Assembly: GCA_937895705.1 (NCBI GenBank)
Contig: CALBKM010000027.1
Span: 16,204-80,203 of the forward strand
Source of the DNA: an uncultured Clostridia bacterium
GTDB taxonomy: Bacteria > Bacillota > Clostridia > Lachnospirales > Lachnospiraceae
Reading direction: 5' to 3'
Length of the DNA: 64,000 nt
The first letter of the stretch is position 1, and every line of letters starts with the position of its first letter. The translations under genes and the position numbers were made by a program. A model generated the notes under the pieces. The model was not told the DNA's origin. It saw nothing but the letters and a program-made list of their open reading frames with translations, and searched no databases. Positions 26,246-35,241 of the stretch are shown piece after piece.

Positions 26246-26929
26246 TTGTTTTATGATTGGACGTATATTTTAGTAATTATCGGTGCGGTATTGTCTTTAT
26301 GGGCATCTGCAGGTGTAAAAAACAGTTTTTCCAAATATTCGAAGGTTCGTACTTATAACGGTGTGACAGCCTGCGAGGCGGCGGAACGGATTTTGCACGG
26401 TGCCGGAATTTACGACGTAAAGGTGGAACATGTGTCCGGAAATCTGACGGATCATTACGATTCTTCCTCAAAGATTTTACGTCTGTCCGATTCCGTGTAT
26501 AACAGCACTTCCGTGGCTGCGGTAGGTGTTGCGGCCCATGAATGCGGACATGCTATCCAGGACCATGAGGAATATGTACCGTTACGTTTGCGTCACTATC
26601 TGGTTCCGATTGTTAACTTCGGTAACCGATTATCTATGCCGTTGTTTGTCATCGGATTGTTGCTCGGTGCATACAATACGCTTGTTCCGATCGGAATTTT
26701 TCTGTTCTCCTTTGCGGTGGTGTTCCAGTTTGTTACGTTGCCGGTGGAGTTTAATGCTTCTTCCAGAGCGGTAGCGATTTTAGGAGATAGCGGAATGGTA
26801 ACGACGGAGGAATTACCGAAGGTAAAAAAAGTGCTGAAGGCTGCGGCTTATACGTATCTGGCGGCTGCGGCGTCCTCGGCGTTGCAACTGTTACGTTTGT
26901 TGCTTATTTCCCGCAGAAGGAGAAATTAG
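26246..26929 (+). CDS. YugP-type zinc membrane metallopeptidase
   Basis: A 227-residue membrane protein of the neutral zinc metallopeptidase (YugP) family. An N-terminal helix precedes the zinc site AAHECGHAIQ (HExxH). Two further hydrophobic helices follow (MPLFVIGLLLGAYNTLV, GIFLFSFAVVFQFVTLPVEF), and the third zinc ligand region is probably PVEFNASSRA. The start is taken as TTG at 26246: AGGGAGGA ends six bases before it, and the first ATG is out of frame. It sits between fmt and rsmB, a place it often holds in Clostridia. Its substrate is not established. Confidence 0.85.
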   Translation: MFYDWTYILVIIGAVLSLWASAGVKNSFSKYSKVRTYNGVTACEAAERILHGAGIYDVKVEHVSGNLTDHYDSSSKILRLSDSVYNSTSVAAVGVAAHECGHAIQDHEEYVPLRLRHYLVPIVNFGNRLSMPLFVIGLLLGAYNTLVPIGIFLFSFAVVFQFVTLPVEFNASSRAVAILGDSGMVTTEELPKVKKVLKAAAYTYLAAAASSALQLLRLLLISRRRRN

Positions 26930-26930
26930 G

Positions 26931-28301
26931 ATGAGTACGGAAGAAAAGCGTTCCCTTACGGCAAGAGAGGCTGCGGTAAAGATGTTGCTGGCGGTTTGCC
27001 GGGACAAGCAGTTTTCCCATGTGGTAAAAGGAATGTATCTGGATAAAATCGAAGAGAAAAGAGAACGGGCGCTGGCTACCAGATTGTTTGAAGGCTGTCT
27101 GGAACGATTGCTGGAGCTGGATTATATCATTGATTCCTTTTCCAAAACTCCGGTACGAAAGATGAAGCCGGTGATTGCCGCTATTTTACGGATGACGGTG
27201 TACCAGCTTCGTTTTATGGATAAGATTCCGGCAGGCGCCGCTTGTAACGAAGCGGTGAAGCTCGCCAAAAAGTATGGGTTTGCCGGCTTATCCGGGTTTG
27301 TCAACGGTGTGGCCCGTAATATTGCCAGAGCAGAGGCGATTCCTTACCCGGATGAACGTAAGGGGGTATTACGGTATCTTTCTGTACGGTATTCCATGCC
27401 CGAGGCACTCACGGAGCAAATGCTTGCTCAATACGGCAGAGAGATTACGGAAACTGTTTTTACTGAGTTTTTGCGAGCAGAAAAGGAGGTTTTCGTGCGT
27501 TGCATGGAAAAATCTACCTCTGTAGAATACCTAAAGAAATCTTTACAGGATGCCGATGTAATTGTTAATGACGGATTTTATTCCGAACAGGCGTTGCGTC
27601 TGTCGGGGATCGATACACCGGAGCGCTTGCCTGGCTTTGCCGAAGGGTTGTTTTATATTCAGGACGAGAGTTCCATGCAGGCGGTAGCTGCGGCAGGTCT
27701 TTCGGGAAACGAGCGGGTGCTGGATTTATGTGCGGCTCCGGGCGGAAAGACCATGATGGCGGCGGACATTCTGTCCTGCCTCGGAAACGGCACGGTAGAG
27801 GCAAGAGACCTTACGGACGGCAAGACGGCGCTTTTGAACGAAAACAAAGACCGTTGTCGTATGACCAACGTTTTTGTACGGAAAGCGGATGCCACAGTAT
27901 TCCGGTCGGAGGATGAGGAAAAGTTTGATGTGGTTTTGGCGGATGTGCCGTGTTCAGGTCTCGGTATTATCGGAAAGAAGCCGGATATCAAGCTGTTCAT
28001 GACTCCGGAACAGGAGCAGGAGTTATGTGAACTTCAGAAGAAAATCCTGGGGAATGCGGTGAGATACGTAAAACCGGACGGTGTTCTCGTTTTTTCCACT
28101 TGTACGTTAAATAAAGAGGAGAATATGGGAGGATATCGTTTTCTGAAAGAAGAGTGCGGCATGATGCCGGAAAGTTTGGAACCGTTTGTTTCCGAAAAGT
28201 TACGGACGGATTCCGTGAAAGACGGATGGTTGCAAATGATTCCGGGAATTCATCATACGGACGGTTTTTTTGTGGCAAGATTTCGAAAAAGCATGAGGTA
28301 G
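26931..28301 (+). CDS. rsmB: 16S rRNA m5C967 methyltransferase RsmB
   Basis: A 456-residue SAM enzyme methylating C967 of 16S rRNA. The N-terminal 150 residues are a NusB-like RNA-binding domain. The C-terminal methyltransferase has the SAM loop LDLCAAPGGKT, a DVPCSGLGI block with one conserved Cys, and the catalytic Cys in VFSTCTLNKEEN. Length is normal. It begins one base after the YugP-type gene's stop, so the two are probably co-translated. Confidence 0.95.
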   Translation: MSTEEKRSLTAREAAVKMLLAVCRDKQFSHVVKGMYLDKIEEKRERALATRLFEGCLERLLELDYIIDSFSKTPVRKMKPVIAAILRMTVYQLRFMDKIPAGAACNEAVKLAKKYGFAGLSGFVNGVARNIARAEAIPYPDERKGVLRYLSVRYSMPEALTEQMLAQYGREITETVFTEFLRAEKEVFVRCMEKSTSVEYLKKSLQDADVIVNDGFYSEQALRLSGIDTPERLPGFAEGLFYIQDESSMQAVAAAGLSGNERVLDLCAAPGGKTMMAADILSCLGNGTVEARDLTDGKTALLNENKDRCRMTNVFVRKADATVFRSEDEEKFDVVLADVPCSGLGIIGKKPDIKLFMTPEQEQELCELQKKILGNAVRYVKPDGVLVFSTCTLNKEENMGGYRFLKEECGMMPESLEPFVSEKLRTDSVKDGWLQMIPGIHHTDGFFVARFRKSMR

Positions 28302-28305
28302 CGGA

Positions 28306-29355
28306 ATGCGGGAAGAAAAGAAAGATTTGAAGTCCCTGACGCTTGCGGAACTGACGGAGGAGTTTTTAACTCTGGGTGAAAAGAAGTTCCGGGCTGTACA
28401 GGTGTTTGAGTGGATACATAAACGCGGAGCGACGGAGTTTTCGCAGATGACAAATCTTTCGGGAGCGTTAAGAGCGCGTCTGGAGGAAAGTTACAGGCTG
28501 GTATCGTTACGAGAAGTGAGACGTCTGGCGTCCGCACAGGACGGAACAATCAAATTTTTGTTTGCGTTACCGGATGATAAAGTAATTGAAAGTGTATTTA
28601 TGAAGTATAAGCACGGGAATTCCGTGTGCATTTCTTCACAGGCCGGATGCCGTATGGGGTGTCGGTTTTGTGCGTCTACGCTGGGAGGGCTTGAACGGAA
28701 TTTGCTGCCGTCGGAGATGCTGGATCAGATTTACCGGATTCAGGAACTGACGGGGGAACGGGTGTCTAACGTGGTTGTCATGGGTACCGGTGAGCCTATG
28801 GATAATTACGACAATCTTGTCCGGTTTTTGCGACTGGTATCCGCGCCGGAAGGCCAGAATATGAGCATTCGTAATATTACGGTATCAACCTGCGGGATTG
28901 TGGAAAATATGCGCCGGTTTGCGGAAGAAGGGGTGCCGGTTACACTTGCACTTTCCCTGCATGCACCGAACGATGAAGCGAGAAAACGGTTGATGCCGGT
29001 GGCAAATAAATATGCTTTAAAGGATGTACTGGCGGCCTGTGACTATTATTTCGAAAAAACGGGACGCAGGATCAGCTATGAATACAGTCTTGTGGCGGGA
29101 GAAAACGATACCGAGGCGGAAGCGGATGCCTTGGGAAAGTTATTGAAAGGAAAAAACTGCCATGTAAATCTCATTCCGGTGAATCCGATTAAGGAACGGG
29201 ATTATAAACAATCAAGTTTTAAAAATGTTTTAAATTTTAGAAAAAGGCTTGAAAAATATAATATTAATGTTACTATTAGAAGAGAATTAGGTGCGGATAT
29301 CGGAGCGGCTTGCGGACAGTTGCGGAAGAGTCATCTGGATTCCGCCGGAAGTTGA
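28306..29355 (+). CDS. rlmN: Dual-specificity RNA methyltransferase RlmN
   Basis: A 349-residue radical-SAM enzyme adding C2-methyl to A2503 of 23S rRNA and A37 of some tRNAs. The 4Fe-4S motif CxxxCxxC is seen as CRMGCRFC (Cys near 115, 119, 122). VVMGTGEPMDNYDN is the SAM-binding GGE-like block. The methyl-carrying C-terminal Cys is in GADIGAACGQL. Only four bases separate it from rsmB. Confidence 0.96.
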   Translation: MREEKKDLKSLTLAELTEEFLTLGEKKFRAVQVFEWIHKRGATEFSQMTNLSGALRARLEESYRLVSLREVRRLASAQDGTIKFLFALPDDKVIESVFMKYKHGNSVCISSQAGCRMGCRFCASTLGGLERNLLPSEMLDQIYRIQELTGERVSNVVVMGTGEPMDNYDNLVRFLRLVSAPEGQNMSIRNITVSTCGIVENMRRFAEEGVPVTLALSLHAPNDEARKRLMPVANKYALKDVLAACDYYFEKTGRRISYEYSLVAGENDTEAEADALGKLLKGKNCHVNLIPVNPIKERDYKQSSFKNVLNFRKRLEKYNINVTIRRELGADIGAACGQLRKSHLDSAGS

Positions 29356-29403
29356 GGGGATGAAGCATAATACGGGTGTTGAGTTGCGGAGGAGGTGAAT
29401 GCC

Positions 29404-30132
29404 TTGAAATCGTTTTCAGCGACAGATAAAGGCAAAACAAGAGAGATAAATCAGGACTTTATATATTCCGGTGACGAACCGATCGGGATGTTGCCGAATT
29501 TGTATATTGTCGCCGATGGAATGGGCGGTTATAATGCGGGTGATTTCGCCTCCCGGTGCAGTGTGGAATCGTTTGTTGCACAGGTAGAAAGGAACGAACA
29601 GCCGACGGTAATCAGTACAATGACCGAAGCTTTGAATAGCGCCAATTCCACCGTATTAAAGCATGCAAAAGAGAATGATGAGTTGAGCGGTATGGGGACT
29701 ACGTTTGTTGCAGCAACGGTATTTCCGGACAGGGCTTATGTGATGAATGTGGGAGACAGCAGACTTTACATATTGGGAAACGAAATAAAGCAGATTACCG
29801 TGGATCACTCTTATGTGGAAGAGATGATTCGTAAGGGAGAGATTCAGCGGAAGGATGCAAGGATTCATCCGAAAAAGAACGTGATTACCCGCGCGGTCGG
29901 AGTGGAAGAGTCGGTAGAAGCCGATTTTTACGAGATTGAGACAGAAGAGGACTCTCGTTTTCTCCTGCTTTGTACGGACGGATTAACCAACATGGTGGAG
30001 GACGACGAGATTTTTCATACGGTTATGAAGTATACGGATAAACCCCGGGAAGCCGTAACGAAGTTGATTAAAATGGCGAATGAAAACGGCGGGAAGGATA
30101 ATATTTCCATTATTATGATCAGTTTGAAGTAG
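29404..30132 (+). CDS. prpC: PP2C-type Ser/Thr protein phosphatase (Stp/PrpC)
   Basis: A 242-residue metal-dependent phosphatase that reverses PASTA-kinase phosphorylation. Metal-binding Asp motifs are in REINQDF, VADGMGGYNAGD, MNVGDSRLYI, LLCTDGLTNMV and GGKDNISIIM. The start is taken as TTG at 29404, eight bases after GGAGGAGG; an in-frame GTG at 29395 lies inside that ribosome site. It is immediately followed by its partner kinase gene. Confidence 0.93.
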   Translation: MKSFSATDKGKTREINQDFIYSGDEPIGMLPNLYIVADGMGGYNAGDFASRCSVESFVAQVERNEQPTVISTMTEALNSANSTVLKHAKENDELSGMGTTFVAATVFPDRAYVMNVGDSRLYILGNEIKQITVDHSYVEEMIRKGEIQRKDARIHPKKNVITRAVGVEESVEADFYEIETEEDSRFLLLCTDGLTNMVEDDEIFHTVMKYTDKPREAVTKLIKMANENGGKDNISIIMISLK

Positions 30133-30151
30133 AATAGAAAGGTGAGATACT

Positions 30152-32302
30152 ATGGTTAAACCAGGAATGTTTATCAGCGAAAGATACGAAATCATTGAGA
30201 AAGTCGGTTCCGGCGGAATGGCGGATGTATATCGTGCCAAGTGTCACCGCTTAAATCGGTATGTGGGAATCAAGATTTTAAAGCCGGAGTTTTCCGCAGA
30301 TAAAAATACAGTAGCAAAGTTTCGTGCCGAGGCACAGTCTGCGGCAGGACTTTCTCATCCGAACATTGTAAGCGTATACGACGTCGGCGATGACGGCGAT
30401 TTACATTATATTGTTATGGAACTGGTGGAAGGTATCACCTTAAAGAAGTTTATCGAAAAGAAGGGTAAGCTTGAGATTAAGGAAGCCATCGGTATTGCAA
30501 TTCAGATTTCACAGGGGTTGGAGGCGGCCCATGACAATCATATCGTGCATCGCGATATTAAACCGCAGAATATTATTATTTCCCGTGAGGGTAAGGTAAA
30601 GGTGGCGGATTTCGGTATCGCAAAGGCAGCTACCACCAATACGGTAACCCAGAATGCGGTAGGTTCCGTACATTATCTTTCTCCGGAGCAGGCAAGGGGC
30701 GGTTACAGTGATGAGAAGAGTGACATTTATTCTCTCGGCGTCACCATGTATGAGATGCTTTGCGGAAAAGTCCCGTTTGCGGGAGACAATACCGTTTCCG
30801 TAGCGTTGTCCCATATTCAGTACGAGCCGGTGCCGGTAAAGGAAGTGAATCCGGCGGTTCCGTTCAGTGTGGATAAGATTGTCCAAAAGTGTATGCAGAA
30901 GCGTCCGGAAAACCGTTATTTATCCGCATCTGAGCTGATTGTGGATTTAAAACGTTCCGTTATGAATCCGGAGGGGGATTTTGTTCGTATTACCGCAGGT
31001 GTGGTTTCCGATTCCCCGACAAAGAATATGACTCAGGACGAACTGGCTGTAATTAAGAGTGCGGCAAAAACGACCGTGACCAGATATGAGCCGGTTCAGT
31101 CCGCAAATGCACAGATTCTCCGGGAGGAAGAGGAGGAACTGGATTCTTCCGATTCCAAGTGGGATAAGACAATATTGATTGCCAGCATTGCCGTGATTTT
31201 AATCGGTATGGGTGCAATCTTGTTTGCTGTGTTTAAGTTTTTGGATGTGTTCGGAACCGGAAAGGCTACACCTACTCCGGGAAATGTGACGAATCCGCCG
31301 AAGTGGGAGGGAACCTCGACCCCGGCTCCGACGCAGTATGTTGATCTTACCACGACCCGGTTACAGAACGTAGTGGGACGTATGGTTGACGATGCCAAGG
31401 AATTGTTATATAAGCAGTCCGATCGTTTTACGATTTTGGACGGTGACACGGATTACAGTGACAAGCCGAAGGGAATGGTTATTTCCCAGTACCCGGAAGC
31501 CGGTGTGGATGTTGCTTTGGATGAAGAAATCCGTCTTGTAATCAGTGCAGGTCCGGAAATGCTTACGGTACCGAATTTTGTTCTGTATGATTATAACAAC
31601 GCAAAGGTTGAAGCAGAGAATGATTTTAAGGTTCGCATCGAATTCGAAGCAAGTGATTTGGAGGCGAATCGTGTGATTCGTACCGTTCCTGCGGCCAATG
31701 AGCTTTTGGCAAGAGGGGACGAACTTGTGCTTGTGGTGAGCCGCGGTGCAAAGGTAGAGCTGATGCCGAATGTAATCGGCATGACATTGGAAGGTGCAAA
31801 GCTTTCATTGGAGGAAAAGGGCTTTGTAGTGGGAGAGATTAGTTACTCCGGTTCTCCGACCTATGAGGAAGGTAAAGTTATTTATCAGAGTGAATCCGAA
31901 GGAAATATGGTTGGTTACGGTACAACAATTTACCTGACCGTAAGTACGGGTATTGTGGAAGCAACCCCGACCCCGACCCCGGCGCCGACTTCTACACCGG
32001 GACCTACGCCTACTCTTGCTCCGTCGGAAAACGATATGTGGGAAGTGACGGTAAATATTTCAGTGAATCCAATGTATCCGGGAGACAGAACCTGGGTAGT
32101 AATTGAGGCGGACCGTCCGGGAAAAGAAGCGTATATTCTTTTTGAAGATGATAATGCATACTTTGATATGTTTAATTATTCGACACTGACGTTTTACGCG
32201 CCGAAGTCCGAGTTTACCGGAAGAGAGACCCAGGCTACGGTGTACTTGAACGGAGAATCCGCACTGATATGCGGGATTTCTCTTAGGGAAGTAACGCAAT
32301 GA
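30152..32302 (+). CDS. prkC: PASTA-domain Ser/Thr kinase (PrkC/Stk) with extra C-terminal domain
   Basis: A 716-residue membrane kinase sensing cell-wall fragments. The cytoplasmic kinase (about residues 10-275) has the Gly loop GSGGMADVY, the catalytic loop HRDIKPQN, DFGIAKA and the activation segment ending SPEQARGG. One membrane helix (ILIASIAVILIGMGAILFAV, near residues 346-368) leads to a Thr-Pro linker and three PASTA repeats (about 405-610). A second TPTPTPAPT linker follows, then a roughly 90-residue beta-rich terminal domain (WEVTVNISVNPMYPGD...) that standard PrkC lacks. It overlaps rsgA by four bases. Confidence 0.93.
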   Translation: MVKPGMFISERYEIIEKVGSGGMADVYRAKCHRLNRYVGIKILKPEFSADKNTVAKFRAEAQSAAGLSHPNIVSVYDVGDDGDLHYIVMELVEGITLKKFIEKKGKLEIKEAIGIAIQISQGLEAAHDNHIVHRDIKPQNIIISREGKVKVADFGIAKAATTNTVTQNAVGSVHYLSPEQARGGYSDEKSDIYSLGVTMYEMLCGKVPFAGDNTVSVALSHIQYEPVPVKEVNPAVPFSVDKIVQKCMQKRPENRYLSASELIVDLKRSVMNPEGDFVRITAGVVSDSPTKNMTQDELAVIKSAAKTTVTRYEPVQSANAQILREEEEELDSSDSKWDKTILIASIAVILIGMGAILFAVFKFLDVFGTGKATPTPGNVTNPPKWEGTSTPAPTQYVDLTTTRLQNVVGRMVDDAKELLYKQSDRFTILDGDTDYSDKPKGMVISQYPEAGVDVALDEEIRLVISAGPEMLTVPNFVLYDYNNAKVEAENDFKVRIEFEASDLEANRVIRTVPAANELLARGDELVLVVSRGAKVELMPNVIGMTLEGAKLSLEEKGFVVGEISYSGSPTYEEGKVIYQSESEGNMVGYGTTIYLTVSTGIVEATPTPTPAPTSTPGPTPTLAPSENDMWEVTVNISVNPMYPGDRTWVVIEADRPGKEAYILFEDDNAYFDMFNYSTLTFYAPKSEFTGRETQATVYLNGESALICGISLREVTQ

Positions 32303-33177
32303 CAGGTAAAATCACAAAGGGAATTGCAGGGTTTTACTATGTACACGGAGAAGACGGAGTCCTTTATGAATGCAAGGCAAAGGGAGTATTCCGGAAAGAC
32401 GGAATCAAGCCTTTGGTAGGGGATGATGTCGGAATCTCTGTTTTGGATGAAGAAAAGAAGCTTGGAAATCTTGAAGAAATTATGCCGAGAAAGAGCGAAC
32501 TTCTGCGACCGGCGGCGGCGAATATCGATTTGGTTTTAGTGGTGTTTGCGGCGGCAAAGCCTACACCGAATTTTAACCTGTTGGATCGATTTTTGATTCG
32601 TATGGAATTGGAAAAGATTCCTGTGGCCATCGGTTTTAATAAGTGTGAATTGGTGACGGAGGCGCAGCTTTCTGCCATGAAGGAAGTGTATATTTCTGCC
32701 GGGTATCCGGTGTATTGCTTTTCCGTAAAAGAACAAACAGGGCTTGATGAACTGGATATACTGTTGAAAGGAAAAACTACCGCGTTTGCGGGACCTTCCG
32801 GTGTAGGCAAATCCAGTCTTATGAATTATCTTTGCCCTCAGGCGGAAATGGAGACCGGTGATGTAAGTCGCAAAATCGAGCGAGGCAGACATACGACCCG
32901 CCACGCGGAATTGTTTGTGTTACGGCAGGATTCGTATGTGATGGACACGCCGGGGTTCTCGTCTTTGTATGTAAACGAGATTGAAGCTCAGGATTTATGG
33001 ATGTATTTTCCGGAAATGACCGAGGCGGAGAAAGAGTGCCGCTTCACCGGTTGTTGCCATATGGAAGAGCCGGATTGCGGAGTGAAGAAGCGAGTGGCAT
33101 CCGGTGAGATTGCAAAGCAACGTTATGAAAGTTACCGGCAATTATACACGGAACTCAGTAACATCAAAAGATATTGA
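32299..33177 (+). CDS. rsgA: Ribosome small-subunit GTPase RsgA
   Basis: A 292-residue circularly permuted GTPase for late 30S maturation. The N-terminal OB fold (to about residue 65) is followed by the GTPase in permuted order: NKCE (G4), then GPSGVGKSS (G1), then DTPGFSS (G3). A C-terminal zinc finger has Cys/His ligands in ECRFTGCCHMEEPDCGVK. The ATGA overlap with the kinase gene indicates coupling. In Bacillus, PrkC phosphorylates RsgA (CpgA), so the adjacency is functionally sensible. Confidence 0.96.
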   Translation: MTGKITKGIAGFYYVHGEDGVLYECKAKGVFRKDGIKPLVGDDVGISVLDEEKKLGNLEEIMPRKSELLRPAAANIDLVLVVFAAAKPTPNFNLLDRFLIRMELEKIPVAIGFNKCELVTEAQLSAMKEVYISAGYPVYCFSVKEQTGLDELDILLKGKTTAFAGPSGVGKSSLMNYLCPQAEMETGDVSRKIERGRHTTRHAELFVLRQDSYVMDTPGFSSLYVNEIEAQDLWMYFPEMTEAEKECRFTGCCHMEEPDCGVKKRVASGEIAKQRYESYRQLYTELSNIKRY

Positions 33178-33214
33178 TTGATTCGGATTCGGAGAAATCG
33201 GAAAGAGTGATGAT

Positions 33215-33874
33215 ATGTTTAAATTAGCCCCTTCTATATTGGCTGCGGATTTTGCAAAACTGGGGGATCAGATTGCAGCGGTGGAAAATGCCGGAGCGGA
33301 TGAGTTGCATATTGATGTAATGGACGGAGTGTTTGTTCCGAGTATATCTTTCGGAATGCCGGTTATCCAGTCCATTCGTAAGGTGAGCAATCTTTTCTTT
33401 GATGTTCATTTAATGATTACGGAGCCGGTACGTTATCTGGAAGAGTTTGTAAAAGCCGGAGCGGACGGAATTACCGTGCATGCGGAAGCCTGTGAGGATT
33501 TGCCGGGAACGGTAAGAAGAATAAAGGAATTGGGAGTTCGTGCCGGGGTTTCCGTAAAGCCGGGGACGCCGATTGCGGTTTTGGCGGAAGTGGAACACGA
33601 GCTTGACAGAGTACTGGTTATGACGGTAGAACCGGGATTCGGCGGACAAAAACTCATTCCGGAGTGTGTGGAAAAAGTGAAAGAGCTGGCGAAACACAGG
33701 GAAGAAATTTCGGCAGGTTTTGATATTCAGGTAGACGGCGGAATCGGTCTTTTTAATGTAAAGGAAGTAGCAAAGGCCGGAGCGGAAGTGTTCGTTGCCG
33801 GGACAGCAGTATTCCGGGGGGATATTTTACAGAATGTAAAAGCATTTAAGGAGGAAGCCGCGGGTGACGATTAA
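33215..33874 (+). CDS. rpe: Ribulose-phosphate 3-epimerase
   Basis: A 219-residue TIM-barrel enzyme interconverting ribulose-5-phosphate and xylulose-5-phosphate in the pentose phosphate pathway. The metal and catalytic sites are in HIDVMDGVFVPS, FDVHLMI, VEPGFGGQ and VDGGIG. The gene ends overlapping the PilZ gene by 11 bases. Confidence 0.97.
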   Translation: MFKLAPSILAADFAKLGDQIAAVENAGADELHIDVMDGVFVPSISFGMPVIQSIRKVSNLFFDVHLMITEPVRYLEEFVKAGADGITVHAEACEDLPGTVRRIKELGVRAGVSVKPGTPIAVLAEVEHELDRVLVMTVEPGFGGQKLIPECVEKVKELAKHREEISAGFDIQVDGGIGLFNVKEVAKAGAEVFVAGTAVFRGDILQNVKAFKEEAAGDD

Positions 33875-34544
33875 AGAAATGGTGCTCGGACGGAAATTGG
33901 AAATTCTTGTAGACAGAGAAGGGTACAATTATCGTCTTGTAAGCAAGGTAGAGGGGACAACCGATGATACGGTGGCAGTTTCGTTGATTGCCGCAAAAGG
34001 GCGTACCTTTCATTTTACGGATACCGATGATGTGACGATTGTATATCGCGGTGCAGAACGTATGTGGAAATGGGACCACGTTAAGCCTGGGTTGGCAAGA
34101 CTTGACGGAGAAACGGTTCATACGTTCACTTCAAAGGAACAGGGACAGACATATAACAGACGTGATTCGTTCCGGGTTCCAATCGGAGAGAATCTTTTGA
34201 TGCGTCATATTTTTCCAAAGAGAACAACGGAGGAAGATGAGGTAGAAAAGTACGTAATCTTTGATGCTTTGCTGGCAGACCTTAGTGTCAGCGGTGCTGG
34301 CTTATATACCGATGCCGAACTGGAAAAGGACATGATTATTGCATTTGATATGCCCACGAGTCTCGGTATTATGACCTGCCGGGGAAAAATTGTGCGTAAA
34401 ACAGATGTATATGATAAGCCGTTCCGCAATTTTTACGGCTGTGAATTTACGGAAACAAAAAAAGAACTGGAACGTTATTTGTTTGAACGCCAGCGTTTGA
34501 TGCTTCAGAGAGAACGGGGCGGAGAAAGTGTCCGGTTGAAATAA
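33864..34544 (+). CDS. PilZ-domain (YcgR-like) c-di-GMP receptor
   Basis: A 226-residue cytoplasmic protein. An N-terminal YcgR-N-like beta domain (about residues 1-95) is followed by a PilZ domain. The two c-di-GMP-binding motifs are visible: the RxxxR-type NRRDSFRVP near residue 96 and D-x-S-x-x-G as DLSVSGAG near residue 142. YcgR proteins slow flagellar motors when c-di-GMP is high. The GTG start at 33864 lies inside the rpe end with GGAGG upstream. Such a gene is not part of the usual rpe-thiN neighbourhood. With cheX near the window's end, it hints at flagellar motility. Confidence 0.85.
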   Translation: MTIKEMVLGRKLEILVDREGYNYRLVSKVEGTTDDTVAVSLIAAKGRTFHFTDTDDVTIVYRGAERMWKWDHVKPGLARLDGETVHTFTSKEQGQTYNRRDSFRVPIGENLLMRHIFPKRTTEEDEVEKYVIFDALLADLSVSGAGLYTDAELEKDMIIAFDMPTSLGIMTCRGKIVRKTDVYDKPFRNFYGCEFTETKKELERYLFERQRLMLQRERGGESVRLK

Positions 34545-34564
34545 TAAAACGGTTCGGAGGAACT

Positions 34565-35206
34565 ATGACAGCAATTTTGGTATGCGGAGGAACTGTTTCG
34601 GCAGAGCTTTTGAAATCGGTTTCGGAACAAAATAAGGATGCGGTTGTTTATGCGGTGGACGGAGGTCTGGTGACGGTGGATGCCGCCGGTCTGATGCCGG
34701 ATTATCTGGTAGGGGACTTTGATACGGCGGAGCCTTCCTTGGTGGCCCGATATGAAAACGAATGCGTAACCATCCGTCATATTCCGGAGAAGGATGCAAC
34801 CGACACGGAACTTGCGGTGGATGATGCTCTTGACCGGGGGGCGGATACGATAGTTCTCCTCGGTGCAACAGGGAGTCGAATGGACCATACATTGGCCAAT
34901 ATTCACATGCTTTACCGTGTGCTTAACCGGGGAAAAGAAGCGTGGATTATAAATGAAAACAATCGGATTTCCCTGCACAATAAACCTTTTACCGGAAGAA
35001 GAGAGGAGCTGTTCGGGACATATGTATCCTTTCTCCCGTTTTTCGGAGAAGTAACCGATTTGGTATTAAAGGGTGTGAAGTACCCGTTAAACGGAAAAAC
35101 GTTGACCGCGGGAATCAGTTTGGGAATTAGCAATGAAGGGACGGAAGAAGTGATGGAAGTTTCTTTCCGGACCGGATATTTGTTGATGATAGAAGCAAGA
35201 GATTAA
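34565..35206 (+). CDS. thiN: Thiamine pyrophosphokinase
   Basis: A 213-residue enzyme making thiamine diphosphate from thiamine and ATP. Conserved blocks are AVDGGL, PDYLVGDFDT, the Asp-rich EKDATDTELAVDDAL, and GATGSRMDHTLANI. CGGAGG precedes the ATG. It follows rpe as in Bacillus, apart from the PilZ insertion. No TPP riboswitch is present upstream. Confidence 0.93.
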   Translation: MTAILVCGGTVSAELLKSVSEQNKDAVVYAVDGGLVTVDAAGLMPDYLVGDFDTAEPSLVARYENECVTIRHIPEKDATDTELAVDDALDRGADTIVLLGATGSRMDHTLANIHMLYRVLNRGKEAWIINENNRISLHNKPFTGRREELFGTYVSFLPFFGEVTDLVLKGVKYPLNGKTLTAGISLGISNEGTEEVMEVSFRTGYLLMIEARD

Positions 35207-35241
35207 AGACACGAGATTTCGTGTAGAAAAGGAGATTTAAC

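Noticed and set aside
34545..34564. TPP riboswitch before thiN
   Set aside because: Only 20 bases separate thiN from the PilZ gene, leaving no room for an aptamer.
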